Shown here: in pieces, positions 26,848 to 39,060 of the stretch
Layout: each line of letters begins with the position of its first letter
How positions within the stretch are numbered: the first letter of the stretch is position 1
Source of the DNA: Bacillus pumilus
GTDB lineage: Bacteria; Bacillota; Bacilli; Bacillales; Bacillaceae
Reading direction: 5' to 3'
Length of the DNA stretch: 64,000 nucleotides
Assembly: GCF_009937765.1 (NCBI RefSeq)
Contig: NZ_CP047089.1
Span: forward strand, 2,664,272-2,728,271
The notes under the pieces: model-generated
The model's input: the letters and a program-made list of their open reading frames with translations, nothing else
What the model was told of the DNA's origin: nothing
Database searches by the model: none
Translations under genes and position numbers: made by a program

Positions 26848-27637
26848 ATCCCAAACCGAAAGAAACAGAAGTAATATTAAATTTGATAGCCGCGGGACTG
26901 AATCACTGTGATTTATTTATTCTTGATAGACACAAATCTACAGAACCACCAGTAATCATTTGATTAGATGGTACTGGAGTAATCGATGCTGTTGGTACTG
27001 AGGTGCATCTTGTTCGAGTGGGAAATCAAGTCATCATAAATCCAGGAATTGGGTGGAAGGATAACACAAATGACCTCCTGAAGGTTTTTCAATACTTGGC
27101 CATCCTGATCATGGCACTTTTGCAGAAAAAATTGCGATTACTGCTGATAATGTAGCACCTAAGCCTAAACACTTATCTTGGGATGTATTGTCACTTTGTA
27201 GCAATCGTTTATGTGACTGCACGATCAGATGAAAAGAGCCCAAAAGCGATTGAGTTTGGCGCAGATAAAGCGATTGATAGTAATGAAAATTTGGGATCAG
27301 TTGCTTGATGGAGAAAAAGTGGATCTTGTAATTGACTCAGTTGGTGCTGCTACGATTTACAAGTCTCTACACCAGGTAATACAAGTGGGGACGATCGTTA
27401 CCTTCGGTGCCTCCGCTGGAGATATAGCCCAAATTAATTTGCGTGATTTTTTCAATGGACAGGTGACCCTTTTAGGCTCTACTATGGGAAGCAATGAAGA
27501 GTTTCTAGAAATGATTGAATTTATAAAACAACATGGAATTAAGTATTGATCGAGTTTATCCTTTAAATGAATTCAAAAAAGCTTTCAGTGGAATTGAATC
27601 CTCAAATCAATTGGGCAATATTGGCTTTTTTATTTAA
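26848..27637 (+). pseudogene. Zinc-type alcohol dehydrogenase / quinone oxidoreductase, decayed
   Basis: Conceptual translation gives NPKPKETEVILNLIAAGLNH, CDLFILDRHKSTEPPVII, a TGA where Gly is expected, LDGTGVIDAVGTEVHLVRVG, GHPDHGTFAEKIAI, and after frame changes KAIEFGADKAIDSNE, DLVIDSVGAATIYKSL, GTIVTFGASAGDIAQINLRD and FFNGQVTLLGSTMGSNEEFL. This is a medium-chain dehydrogenase with several stops and frameshifts and no start region. The longest open piece is 27229-27549. Confidence 0.8.
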
Positions 27638-27875
27638 TTAAATCCAAATGAAAAATCACACACAATGGTTATATCTGTTTTTTTATTGTTATTCCCTACC
27701 TATAAGTCTATATAGTGTATCAAGCTCTATTTTAGATGTTGAGACAACAAATAAGAAAATCAGTGTTTCTTACGTATTTAAGTGATATGATTTTATCATA
27801 CATGTGTTTGTAAGATGATAAGCAAATAAGCGCATAGTACAGTAGTAGCTATTTATATGTTAAAAGGGTGATGTT

Positions 27876-28307
27876 ATGAGTAAGGAGTTGCAGCTGGAAG
27901 TTTTAAAAAACTGGGTGAATTTTAACGCGATGACAGACAAGATTATAAATGAATTAGAAACTGCTTTAAAAGAACAAAATAATATATCCCTGAAAGAATT
28001 CTATGTGATGTATTATTTATCACAAGAAACTGATCGTAAGTTGCGATTACAACAACTCCAAGAGTTGATAGGGTTAAGTCAAAGTGCAATGTCACGATTA
28101 GTAGGTAGGCTCGAAGCCAAAACGTGTGGTTCATTAGAAAGATCCACTTGCGAGGATGATAAGCGTGGTATTTATACTTCTTTAACACAATCTGGGGAAG
28201 AAAGGTTTGGACGAGCATTACAAACCTTTAATTTAGCCATGAAAGAAATCGAAGAGAATCAAAAAAGTATCATTTTTGATATTTTAAAGAAAAAAGGGAA
28301 CAACTAA
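27876..28307 (+). CDS. MarR-family regulator
   Basis: 143 residues with the core SLKEFYVMYYLSQETDRKLRLQQLQELIGLSQSAMSRLVGRLEAK and the wing CEDDKRGIYTSLTQSGEE. Two Cys (in KTCGSLERSTCED) near the wing could be redox-sensitive; this is speculation. AAAAGGGTGATG precedes ATG 27876. It is followed by an Old Yellow Enzyme gene, a common partner for electrophile-sensing MarR proteins. Confidence 0.88.
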   Translation: MSKELQLEVLKNWVNFNAMTDKIINELETALKEQNNISLKEFYVMYYLSQETDRKLRLQQLQELIGLSQSAMSRLVGRLEAKTCGSLERSTCEDDKRGIYTSLTQSGEERFGRALQTFNLAMKEIEENQKSIIFDILKKKGNN

Positions 28308-28424
28308 GAAGAGGGAGATCTTTTGATCCCTCATGTAAACATGACTATTGACAGGAACAACTAGAGATGTTAGATTAGGAAAGTAAATGCAGATGCATGC
28401 AAATTTTATGAGGAGTTGACCACA

Positions 28425-29459
28425 ATGAAAGAGCAGAATATATTTGATCCATTTACTTTGAAAGGGTTAGAGGTAAAGAATCGTATTATGATGTCTCCGA
28501 TGTGCCAATACAGTGTAGATAAGAAAGACGGCATAGCAACTGATTGGCATTATATTCACTATGTAAGTCGTGCTATTGGGGGGGCAGGGTTAGTAATGGT
28601 GGAAATGACAGATGTCGAACCTGATGGACGTATTTCAGATTATGACTTAGGTTTATGGTCAGAAGAACAAGTCCCGGCATTAAAACGAATTGTAGACGGC
28701 ATTCATCAATACGGAGCTAAAGCAGCTATTCAAATTGCCCATGCTGGTCGAAAAGCTGAAGATGCAGAGGTGCCAGTAGCTCCTTCAGCCATCCCTTTTG
28801 ATGAGAATTCAAAAACACCAAGAGAATTAACGACAGATGAAGTTTATGAATTGATTGAAAAGTTTCGTAGATCTGTAAGGCTTGCTGTCAAAGCAGGGTT
28901 CGACGCTATTGAAATTCATGGCGCTCACGGTTATTTAATTCATCAATTTCACTCTCCATTAACAAATAAGAGAACAGATGAATTCGGTCAAGATCTTACA
29001 AAATTCGGATCAGAAATCTTGAAAGCTGCAAAAGAGGAAATCCCAGATGATATGCCTCTCATTATGCGTATTTCTGCTAAAGAGTATGTAGATGGAGGTT
29101 ATAATATTCAAGATGCTATTGAATTAGCCAAAGCATATCATCAAGCAGGTGCTGAGATTTTCGATATTTCCTCAGGCGGAGAAGGGCAGATTCCTGCGAT
29201 GAATAGGCCTGGAACACACGCAGCGTACCAAGTTCCATTAGCAAGAGAAATTAAAAAAGCATTAAATGTGCCAGTTATAGCTGTAGGACGTTTAGATGAT
29301 CCGATTTTAGCAAATGCAGTTGTCGGTACGGAAGATGCAGATCTAGTTGCTGTAGGAAGAGGGATGCTCCGTAATCCATATTGGGCACTGGAAGCAGCAA
29401 AACAATTAAGAAAATCAACTGACGAATTGGTTCCAAAACAGTATGAAGCTGGTTTCTAA
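28425..29459 (+). CDS. NADPH dehydrogenase, Old Yellow Enzyme (YqjM-like)
   Basis: FMN-dependent ene-reductase of 344 residues. It has the YqjM-class active site: Cys27 in MSPMCQYS, and His165 and His168 in IEIHGAHGYLIHQF. The FMN-binding end VAVGRGMLRNPYW is intact. It reduces activated C=C bonds in enones and maleimide-type electrophiles. It is diverged from B. subtilis YqjM, so it is probably an additional paralogue. ATG 28425 lies nine bases from AGGAG; TTG 28416 abuts the site. Probably controlled by the MarR gene 117 bases upstream. Confidence 0.9.
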   Translation: MKEQNIFDPFTLKGLEVKNRIMMSPMCQYSVDKKDGIATDWHYIHYVSRAIGGAGLVMVEMTDVEPDGRISDYDLGLWSEEQVPALKRIVDGIHQYGAKAAIQIAHAGRKAEDAEVPVAPSAIPFDENSKTPRELTTDEVYELIEKFRRSVRLAVKAGFDAIEIHGAHGYLIHQFHSPLTNKRTDEFGQDLTKFGSEILKAAKEEIPDDMPLIMRISAKEYVDGGYNIQDAIELAKAYHQAGAEIFDISSGGEGQIPAMNRPGTHAAYQVPLAREIKKALNVPVIAVGRLDDPILANAVVGTEDADLVAVGRGMLRNPYWALEAAKQLRKSTDELVPKQYEAGF

Positions 29460-29480
29460 ATAGAATATTATTACAACCTC

Positions 29481-29519
29481 AAGGGTGCAATGATTTGGTA
29501 ATTTTCATTGCACCTTTTT
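29481..29519 (+). terminator. Terminator after the ene-reductase
   Basis: AGGGTGCAATGA / TCATTGCACCTTT with a T tail. Confidence 0.85.
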
Positions 29520-29608
29520 CGTAAGCTACTTTAAAATCCCTGATTCGATAATGTATTGGTCATAGAGCAATTTCATTACATATAAGTAAAAGTGAGTACA
29601 TTATTGAA

Positions 29609-29870
29609 ATAAAAGTGGATCTACAATAAACCCCGTAAATAAACACTTCTAATGGATCTATGTTTACTTCGTTGTACATCAGAACAACCAATTAGTGAAC
29701 AGGTATGAAAATGTTAAATAAATTATTAGAAGCAGGAAGGGGGTTCAGAATGAACCCTTGTTCACGTCCTGAATGGACCCTTATTCATGTCCCTGTACAA
29801 CAATGGATCCACTTTTAGTTCATTAATGGATCCATGTTTACTTCGCTGTACAGGACCGTTGTACATGTCC
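29609..29870. repeat. Intergenic cluster of short direct and inverted repeats
   Basis: A 28-base unit beginning AATGGATC and ending TTGTACA/CTGTACA occurs at 29651-29678 and 29825-29852 with two differences. A 23-base unit beginning GAATGAACCCTT occurs in tandem at 29748-29770 and 29771-29793 (about 20 of 23 equal). AAAAGTGGATC near 29609 is the inverse of GATCCACTTTT at 29806-29816. GGGTTC-AGAAT-GAACCC forms a hairpin near 29741. No coding potential; origin unknown, perhaps a decayed mobile or recombination site. Confidence 0.55.
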
Positions 29871-29889
29871 GAAAGTATGTATTCTCATT

Positions 29890-29927
<38 letters not shown>

Positions 29928-30004
29928 ATGAAAGCATTTCTTTTGTCTCAATTCTAAGTATACTTATCTTATTGAGACAAAAAAGAAAAATCAAAATCCT
30001 ACGT

Positions 30005-30552
30005 TTATTCGCCAGATTTTGATTCATCCAGATACTTTATGATTTTCGCTGGATTTCCGCCAACCACGACATTTGCTGGGACACTTTTTGTCACAACGGC
30101 ACCAGATGCTATGACAGCTGGATTAATAATAGCGCCGCCGCCAATCCATACGTGGTTTCCAATGGTGACTGGTTTACCAAATTCAATGCCTTTTGCACGT
30201 TCTATTGGATCAAGCGGATGACCAGCCGTATAAATATGTACATTCGGTCCTAATAAACAATGATGTCCAATGGCAATTTTGCATACGTCTAATAACACCG
30301 CATCAAAATTCGCAAAAAATGCTCGCCAACTTCGATATTGTATCCGTAATCACACTGCAGTCTTCCTTCAAAAACGACATCATCGCCGCAAGCACCTAAT
30401 AATTCCTTTAAAATGGATGTTCTTTTTTCAGGCTGATTGGTTTGCTGATATGAAAATGTCAATTGTCTCGCTCTTTCTCGATCTGCGATCAAGGTTTCGT
30501 CACTAGATACATAATGTTCTCCTTGAATCATTTTTTCTTTCTCACTTTTCAT
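30005..30552 (-). pseudogene. maa: Maltose O-acetyltransferase, frameshifted
   Basis: N-terminal part MKSEKEKMIQGEHYVSSDET... to [13 protein letters not shown], then a frame change; the second part reads [57 protein letters not shown] and ends [10 protein letters not shown]. Loss of one T from the T run near 30315-30320 explains the shift (relatives read HFFANFD). Relatives also carry about seven more residues (VTIGDNA) between INP and VIASG, so one turn of the left-handed beta-helix seems deleted in frame. Both lesions suggest a dead gene rather than a sequencing error. Confidence 0.8.
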
Positions 30553-30754
30553 ATTGATCCTCTCCTCCCCTTCTATTTATCATATCACCTATATGTTTAT
30601 TTTATCTTCTTATCAGAAGAATTGGGAAGGTATGAATTTTTTGCCTAAGATTGCCCCTGTTCCTGCCCCAAGTTATTTACGAATCGCCCTGTCTCATTTA
30701 TAATCGAGTAGATTTGTTCAGGAACAGATACATCTTTAAATGTGAGGGATTTAC

Positions 30755-31933
30755 ATGGAATTAAAGTGGTATAAAGCCATCATTATCATTTTCACGATGT
30801 CTGGTATCTCCATTTCCACATGGTTTTCACGGACACCAGAAGTGAGAGATTTGTTACAAGCCAATACAGGAACGATGGGTCTTATCCTACTCGGCTTATC
30901 CGTTGGTTCAATTGTTGGACTTGTTCTTTCAAATGTATTTGTTCGAAAAAAAGGCGGACGAGTGGCGATTGTCATTAGTGCTTTTTTGATGTTTCTGGGG
31001 TTCATCACACTTGCTGTTGGTTCGACCCTCTCTTCTATCTTTGTCGTCACAGCCGGGCTATTTCTTTTTGGAGCAGGTTCAGGTATGTGCAATGTGGCGA
31101 TGAACCTAGAAGGGACAGAAATTGAATATAGGATTAAGAAAACCATTTTGCCTATATTGCATGCTTCATTTAGCATTGGTACTTTAATTGGAGCAGGAGC
31201 TGGCATTCTTTTTATCCATTTAGGGATCTCTGTGTTGAATCACTTACTTGTCATTGCCCTTCTTTTCTTTCTCAGCATCTTCATTTGTACCAGGTATATT
31301 CCGCACGGGACTGGAATGGATCAGCATGAGAAGCACTCGCAGCCAGATACATTAGATCATCATCAAACGCCGTGGCTGAATAAACGAACAATCTCTCTTG
31401 CCATGATCGCCTTATGTCTTGCGTTTGTCGAAGGATCTGCTAATGACTGGATTCCACTTGCAATGGTGGATGGATACCAGGTTTCACATTCCATGAGTAC
31501 AGTCATCTATGCGTTATTTTTATGCGGGATGATTAGCGGTAGATTAATTAGCGGACGTTTGATCGACCGTTTCGGCAGGGTGTTATTGCTAAGAGTTGCG
31601 ATTGTATCAGCTGCTGCTGGACTATTCTTGGTCATTTTAAAGATCTCTCTTGTGGTATGCATGATATCGATCTTTTTATGGGGACTTGGCGCTTCTTTAG
31701 GCTTCCCACTAACCATTTCTGCTGCTGGTGATGATAGCCGGTATGCCGTGAAACGAGTCAGCATTGTGACCTTATCAGGTTACACCGCCTCTCTTTCTGG
31801 TCCGCCTATATTAGGGCTTCTTGCAAATCAAGTTGGACTGCTTCACGCCTTTATTTTTGTTTTATTCGCCATATGTATAGCGGGAATCTTTACAAAAGCT
31901 GTCGCAAAACCGCATGCATCACAAGTTCACTAA
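30755..31933 (+). CDS. MFS transporter, YbjJ-like
   Basis: 392 residues with about twelve membrane helices in two halves split by a hydrophilic loop rich in His (residues 190-208). It resembles YbjJ/FucP-type major-facilitator carriers (opening STWFSRTPEVRDLL, GSGMCNVAMNLEG motif). Export or uptake and the substrate are undetermined. GTGAGGG precedes the start. Single gene ending at a hairpin. Confidence 0.85.
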   Translation: MELKWYKAIIIIFTMSGISISTWFSRTPEVRDLLQANTGTMGLILLGLSVGSIVGLVLSNVFVRKKGGRVAIVISAFLMFLGFITLAVGSTLSSIFVVTAGLFLFGAGSGMCNVAMNLEGTEIEYRIKKTILPILHASFSIGTLIGAGAGILFIHLGISVLNHLLVIALLFFLSIFICTRYIPHGTGMDQHEKHSQPDTLDHHQTPWLNKRTISLAMIALCLAFVEGSANDWIPLAMVDGYQVSHSMSTVIYALFLCGMISGRLISGRLIDRFGRVLLLRVAIVSAAAGLFLVILKISLVVCMISIFLWGLGASLGFPLTISAAGDDSRYAVKRVSIVTLSGYTASLSGPPILGLLANQVGLLHAFIFVLFAICIAGIFTKAVAKPHASQVH

Positions 31934-31967
31934 AAGTGTCTGATCCTCGATCATGGCACTTTTTTTA
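31932..31967 (+). terminator. Terminator after the MFS gene
   Basis: AAAAGTGTCTGATC / GATCATGGCACTTTT plus Ts. Confidence 0.85.
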
Positions 31968-32127
31968 AATTAAAAAAATAAAATTGAAACCTTTCATGAA
32001 GTGAAACAGTCCTATAAATGTCCTGATGTTTATCGCTTTTTTAAAGAGGGAAAGTAAAAAAATAAGACTTTTCAAATAACAGAAAACGTGGTAAGATCAT
32101 GAAAATAAACAGGAAGGGGTGAGATAA

Positions 32128-32463
32128 ATGAAAAAAAATATGCTGCTAAAATTAGCTGTCTTATTCATAGCACTCGCAAGTTTTCATTTGTTCTCAATGC
32201 CTCATTCCGTTCAGGTATACCATCATGCAAAGGTGGTTGCCGATCAAGAATCACATGAGATGAAAATCGCTCAAACAATGGGCGATGAAAAGAAACAAAA
32301 ACATGTGAGCGCAGTATTTGCCGCATTTACAGTACTGCTGATGATTGGCAGTATGACAGCTGGATTTGCACGCATCACTCATACTGATCAATATGACCGG
32401 AAAAAGAAGCATTTACTTGCAGTGTTCTATCAATCTTCTTATTTCCGACTATCTCGTGTTTAA
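32128..32463 (+). CDS. Small membrane protein of unknown function
   Basis: 111 residues with a membrane helix at about 6-25 and another at about 60-82, separated by a charged stretch with HHAKVVADQESHEMKIAQ, and a basic tail. No family recognised. AGGAAGGGGTGA supports the start. A 41-codon membrane ORF follows 43 bases downstream, so the two are probably one unit. Confidence 0.6.
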   Translation: MKKNMLLKLAVLFIALASFHLFSMPHSVQVYHHAKVVADQESHEMKIAQTMGDEKKQKHVSAVFAAFTVLLMIGSMTAGFARITHTDQYDRKKKHLLAVFYQSSYFRLSRV

Positions 32464-32506
32464 CCCAACCATTTAAATCAAAACAAAAATTGGGAGGTTT
32501 TACACG

Positions 32507-32632
32507 ATGTTATTTTTCTTAAGAGTATTCATTCTAGGTCTATTCTCTGTCACTTCACTTTCTCTTTTCGTTTACCAAGGAATTGAAGTAGTGCACGCCA
32601 TTACAAGCATGTTTGGCAATCACGAGAGCTAA
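32507..32632 (+). CDS. Short hydrophobic peptide (41 residues)
   Basis: MLFFLRVFILGLFSVTSLSL is a single membrane helix followed by FVYQGIEVVHAITSMFGNHES. GGGAGG at 32492-32497 gives a proper ribosome site. The function is unknown; a strong terminator follows. Confidence 0.6.
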   Translation: MLFFLRVFILGLFSVTSLSLFVYQGIEVVHAITSMFGNHES

Positions 32633-32650
32633 GGCCTGTATATAAAAGAA

Positions 32651-32676
32651 ACCCCCTGCTGATCGCAGGGGGTTTT
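32651..32676. terminator. Terminator shared by small genes and parC
   Basis: ACCCCCTGC / GCAGGGGGT hairpin with T tail on the plus side and TTTC/A-rich flank for the convergent parC. Confidence 0.85.
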
Positions 32677-32683
32677 CGTTTGT

Positions 32684-35122
32684 TTATTTATTGTCATCTG
32701 GTGCAGGTTGAGGTGCGACAAGAACATGTGTTACTTCTCCCTGCTCTTCCTCATCTACAATAAATGATCCATTGCTATAGCGGTCATTCGCTCTTAGAGT
32801 AGAGATATCAAGTGGAATTGTTGCACCCTTCTCTGTATCAATCTCAAGTGTATCGTGCAGTGATGCAGCGATGACAGACACAATACGATGCGGGTTTTTC
32901 TTTAATTCTCTAAGCATCAGAACTCCGCGTTTGGCTCTAGATGTTTTATCAAATTCAGAGAGGTTCATTCGCTTCACAGCCCCTCTTTGCGTCGTCAGCA
33001 CGAGGACATCGTTCTTTGGATCAATGATCTGGCCAGAGACGACTTCGTCCCCATCCTTCAAGTTGATGCCTTTGACACCAGCCGCTCTCGGACCAACAAC
33101 ACTTACTTCTTCTTCATCAAACCACAAACCATAACCATTTTTCGTCGCAATAAACAATTCCTGCTGTCCTGTTGTCACATGGACATCTACGAGCTCATCG
33201 TCCCCTTTTAGATTCAAGGCGACAAGCGGTTTTGAATAGCGCTGCGCTTTATATTGAAGAAGCTCTGTTTTCTTCACCATTCCGCCTTTTGTAAAGAACA
33301 GAAGATAAGATGTTTCATCAAATTCTTTAATTGGAATGGCTTTTTGGATAGATTCATCACGGTCAATCGAAATGATATTCGTAATATGCTGTCCCATGTC
33401 TTTCCAGCGTATGTCTGGCAGCTGATGCACAGGACAATAAATGTAGCTCCCTTTATTCGTGAATAGTAGGAGGACATCCGTTGTATTCATTTCAAACTGA
33501 TGAATCAGGCGGTCTGTATCCTTCATGCCAAAGTCCTTACCGTTAGAAGCAGCATAGGAGCGCTGACTTGTCCGTTTGATGTACCCATCCTTCGTCACCG
33601 TGACGTAAACATCCTCTGAGGCAATCATTACTTCTAGGTTAATCTTAATTTCTTCAATTTTTTCCTCAATGACAGATCGTCTGTCATCAGCATATGTCTT
33701 TTTAAGCTTTTTCAAACTGTTTGTAATGACCTTTAACAGCTTTTTCTCGTTACCTAATATGTCTTCAAGTTCTGCTATACGCACATCAAGTTCATTCGCT
33801 TCGTCTCTCAATTGCGTAATATCTGTATTCGTTAAACGATATAACTGGAGGGACACAATCGCTTCTGATTGTGCTTCTGTAAAGTCATACTTCTCCATCA
33901 AATTGTTTTTCGCATCTCTCTTATCATTAGAGGAGCGGATTGTGGCAATGACTTCATCTAAGATAGATAGCGCCTTAATTAATCCATCTACAATATGGTG
34001 GCGTTCCTTCGCTTTTCGAAGCTCATATGCTGAACGGTTCGTCACCACTTCTTTTTGATGGGCAATATATGCATCAAGTATAGTTGTCAGCGTCATTAAG
34101 GTTGGTCTACGATTATGTATCGCTACCATATTAAAGTTATATGGAATTTGCAGATCAGAGTTTTTATATAAGAAATTCAAAACACCATTTGCATCTGCTT
34201 CTTTTTTCAGCTCTACTACGATTCGAAGGCCAGTCCTGTCAGTCTCGTCTCGAACCTCTGAAATTCCTTCCACTTTTCTTTCAATTCGGAACTCGTCCAT
34301 CTTTTTGACAAGGTTGGCTTTATTCACTTCATATGGAATCTCTGTGATCACAATTTGCTGGCGTCCGCCGCGGATGGTTTCAATCTCCGCTTTTCCGCGA
34401 ATCATGATCTTTCCTTTGCCTGTTTCATAAGCCTTTTTAATGCCGTCTACCCCTTGAATAATACCGCCTGTTGGGAAATCTGGACCTTTGATGACTGTCA
34501 TTAAATCCTCAACCGTACAATGCGGCTGTTCGATTCGTTTAATGACACCATCAATCACTTCTCCTAGATGATGCGGCGGGATATCAGTGGCATAACCAGC
34601 AGAAATACCTGTTGACCCATTCACGAGAAGGTTTGGGAACATCGCTGGTAAAACAACGGGCTCCTTACTTGTATCATCAAAGTTTGCGACAAACTCGACC
34701 GTTTCCTTGTCTAAGTCCTTTAAAAGCTCTGAAGCAATCGCAGATAGCCTTGCTTCCGTATAACGCATTGCAGCAGGCGGATCACCATCGATACTCCCGT
34801 TATTTCCATGCATCTCAATGAGCACATTCCGCACTTTCCAATCCTGACTCATTCTCACCATCGCTTCATAAACAGATGAGTCTCCGTGCGGATGATAGTT
34901 ACCAATCACGTTACCGACTGTTTTCGCAGCTTTACGGAAGTTTTTATCTTGCGTGTTTCCTTCTGCGTACATCGCATATAAGATTCTTCGTTGTACAGGC
35001 TTTAATCCATCTCGCGCATCTGGCAGCGCACGGTCTTGGATAATATATTTACTATAGCGACCAAACCGGTCTCCGATGACTTCTTCTAATGGTAAATCAT
35101 GAAATCGTTCTTGTTGTGCCAT
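32684..35122 (-). CDS. parC: DNA topoisomerase IV subunit A
   Basis: Decatenates daughter chromosomes together with ParE. 812 residues: the winged-helix/tower domain with catalytic Tyr121 ([11 protein letters not shown]), then the C-terminal beta-pinwheel. The quinolone-determining region [12 protein letters not shown] has Ser82 and Glu86, the wild-type residues at the positions mutated in resistant strains. GGAGG precedes the ATG. It starts two bases after parE ends, as in B. subtilis grlBA. The acidic tail reads [22 protein letters not shown]. Confidence 0.97.
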   Translation of the reverse strand: MAQQERFHDLPLEEVIGDRFGRYSKYIIQDRALPDARDGLKPVQRRILYAMYAEGNTQDKNFRKAAKTVGNVIGNYHPHGDSSVYEAMVRMSQDWKVRNVLIEMHGNNGSIDGDPPAAMRYTEARLSAIASELLKDLDKETVEFVANFDDTSKEPVVLPAMFPNLLVNGSTGISAGYATDIPPHHLGEVIDGVIKRIEQPHCTVEDLMTVIKGPDFPTGGIIQGVDGIKKAYETGKGKIMIRGKAEIETIRGGRQQIVITEIPYEVNKANLVKKMDEFRIERKVEGISEVRDETDRTGLRIVVELKKEADANGVLNFLYKNSDLQIPYNFNMVAIHNRRPTLMTLTTILDAYIAHQKEVVTNRSAYELRKAKERHHIVDGLIKALSILDEVIATIRSSNDKRDAKNNLMEKYDFTEAQSEAIVSLQLYRLTNTDITQLRDEANELDVRIAELEDILGNEKKLLKVITNSLKKLKKTYADDRRSVIEEKIEEIKINLEVMIASEDVYVTVTKDGYIKRTSQRSYAASNGKDFGMKDTDRLIHQFEMNTTDVLLLFTNKGSYIYCPVHQLPDIRWKDMGQHITNIISIDRDESIQKAIPIKEFDETSYLLFFTKGGMVKKTELLQYKAQRYSKPLVALNLKGDDELVDVHVTTGQQELFIATKNGYGLWFDEEEVSVVGPRAAGVKGINLKDGDEVVSGQIIDPKNDVLVLTTQRGAVKRMNLSEFDKTSRAKRGVLMLRELKKNPHRIVSVIAASLHDTLEIDTEKGATIPLDISTLRANDRYSNGSFIVDEEEQGEVTHVLVAPQPAPDDNK

Positions 35123-35124
35123 GT

Positions 35125-37482
<2,358 letters not shown>

Positions 37483-37896
37483 TTAATGAGTTTTTGTCAT
37501 TGCATGAGCTACCTTGATACATAAATCCATGATGGCAACCTTGCCATTTTCCTCAATTAGCCTTTTCGCTTCTTCGTGATAGATGCCTTGCTGCGCCCAA
37601 AAAACAGGTGCGTCGATTTCAAGAAATTCTTCTGCCACTTCGGGCAAAAACTCTGAACGTCTGAAAACATTCACGATATCAACAGGCTCTTTGATCTCTT
37701 TTAGTGAAGCGACTGCTTTCACACCAAGTGCTTCATCGATCGTTGGATTCACCGGAATGATCTCATAACCGGCATCCTGCATCGCTTTAGATACCATATA
37801 TGACGTTCGGTGCGGCTGATCTGATAATCCAACAACAGCAATTCGTTTACTGCTCTTTAAAATACGACCAATTTCTTGTTTCGAAGGATGATTCAT
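37483..37896 (-). CDS. yneT: CoA-binding domain protein YneT
   Basis: 137 residues of the CoA_binding_2 Rossmann fold (KRIAVVGLSDQPHRTSYMVSKAMQDAGYEIIPVNP, then VFWAQQGIYHEEA). It probably binds an acyl-CoA or CoA; the physiological role is unknown. AAAAGGGG precedes the start. Position between parE and plsY is as in B. subtilis. Confidence 0.88.
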   Translation of the reverse strand: MNHPSKQEIGRILKSSKRIAVVGLSDQPHRTSYMVSKAMQDAGYEIIPVNPTIDEALGVKAVASLKEIKEPVDIVNVFRRSEFLPEVAEEFLEIDAPVFWAQQGIYHEEAKRLIEENGKVAIMDLCIKVAHAMTKTH

Positions 37897-38050
37897 CCAA
37901 ACACCCCTTTTCTTCTATTTTAGCGAACTTCTGCTTAAAAACAAAGCTGAATCCATCTGCATTTGATTTTTTCAAAAAAAGATCCCCATGTTTTTCATAA
38001 GATCATGTTAAAATGTAAGACAAGAGGGAGAATATAAAGGAGTTATGCAG

Positions 38051-38632
38051 ATGTTAATTGCTTTGATGTTTATTTTGGCTTATCTTCTCGGCAGTATTCC
38101 ATCCGGTCTCATTGTCGGGAAAGCTGCAAAGGGTATTGATATCCGTGAACATGGTAGCGGCAACCTAGGTGCGACGAATGCATTTCGTACGCTTGGCGTA
38201 AAAGCAGGGTCTATTGTTATTTCTGCTGATATTTTAAAAGGGACTCTCGCTTCTGCTTTACCGTTTTTCATGCAACTGGACATTCATCCCTTATTAGCGG
38301 GGGTTGCTGCTGTTATCGGTCACAGCTTTCCTATCTTTGCAAAATTTAAAGGGGGAAAAGCAGTCGCTACATCTGGCGGCGTGTTATTATTTTATGCCCC
38401 ATTCTTATTTATCACGATGATCGCTGCTTTTTTCTTATTTTTATACATTAGTAAATATGTTTCATTATCATCTATGCTGACCGGCATCTATACATTCATT
38501 TACAGCATATTCACCAAAGACGTATTTTTAATCATTGTTGTTGCCGTTCTTGCTGGTTTTGTGATCTACAGACACATCGCCAACCTCAAACGAATCCTCA
38601 ACAAAACTGAACCGAAAATCAAATGGCTCTAG
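38051..38632 (+). CDS. plsY: Acyl-phosphate:glycerol-3-phosphate acyltransferase
   Basis: Membrane enzyme that makes lysophosphatidate from acyl-phosphate, the first committed step of phospholipid synthesis. 193 residues, about five membrane helices, and the three conserved PlsY motifs: [24 protein letters not shown] and [11 protein letters not shown] start at ATG 38051, eight bases after AAAGGAG and aligning with the B. subtilis start; the in-frame ATG at 38045 is too close to the site. Confidence 0.95.
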   Translation: MLIALMFILAYLLGSIPSGLIVGKAAKGIDIREHGSGNLGATNAFRTLGVKAGSIVISADILKGTLASALPFFMQLDIHPLLAGVAAVIGHSFPIFAKFKGGKAVATSGGVLLFYAPFLFITMIAAFFLFLYISKYVSLSSMLTGIYTFIYSIFTKDVFLIIVVAVLAGFVIYRHIANLKRILNKTEPKIKWL

Positions 38633-38733
38633 CCGTTTCATAAGTTTCATTCTGTGGTAAAAGTAAAGAAAAGCTGTTTTTTGCATCCTGCATTTTAAAA
38701 AAACAGCATGACTTCAAAAAAGGGGCGATCACA

Positions 38734-39021
38734 TTGAAATTAACGATTAAAGAAGATGCACTCAATTGGTACAAGGATGAATTAGATTTAGAAAAAGGTG
38801 ATCAAGTTCGCTTTTTTGTGAGATATGGCGGGTGCAGTAATGTACAAAAAGGCTTTTCTCTCGGCGTCGCAAAAGATGAACCTCAAAATGCAGGCGCAAC
38901 CGCTGAAATAGAAGGTATTACTTTCTTCGTGGAAGAAAGTGATATGTGGTATTTTGACAACCATGATCTGCATATTGATTATAACGAGTCTGTAAAAGAA
39001 CCAGAATTTCATTATGAATAA
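38734..39021 (+). CDS. yneR: HesB/IscA-like protein YneR
   Basis: 95 residues with the HesB-like fold (LTIKEDALNWYKDELDLEKGDQVRFFVRYGG). It has a single Cys (GGCSN), so it lacks the three-Cys iron-sulfur motif of true IscA; the function is uncertain. The start is TTG 38734 after AAAGGGGCG. The order plsY-yneR matches the B. subtilis locus. Confidence 0.85.
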   Translation: MKLTIKEDALNWYKDELDLEKGDQVRFFVRYGGCSNVQKGFSLGVAKDEPQNAGATAEIEGITFFVEESDMWYFDNHDLHIDYNESVKEPEFHYE

Positions 39022-39023
39022 AC

Positions 39024-39058
39024 AAAAAAGATACCTCATCCCTCGGGTATCTTTTTTG
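39024..39058. terminator. Bidirectional terminator yneR/yneQ
   Basis: AAAAAAGATACC / GGGTATCTTTTTT hairpin between convergent genes. Confidence 0.88.
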
Positions 39059-39060
39059 TT

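Noticed and set aside
29748..29793. Two tandem 23-base units, considered as a CRISPR array
   Set aside because: Only two directly adjoining copies, no spacers and no cas genes.
30039..30648. Plus-strand ORFs opposite maa
   Set aside because: Shadows of the broken acetyltransferase; no ribosome sites.
34860..34900. Possible quinolone-resistance changes in the ParC determining region
   Set aside because: The region reads [12 protein letters not shown] with Ser82 and Glu86, the wild-type residues.
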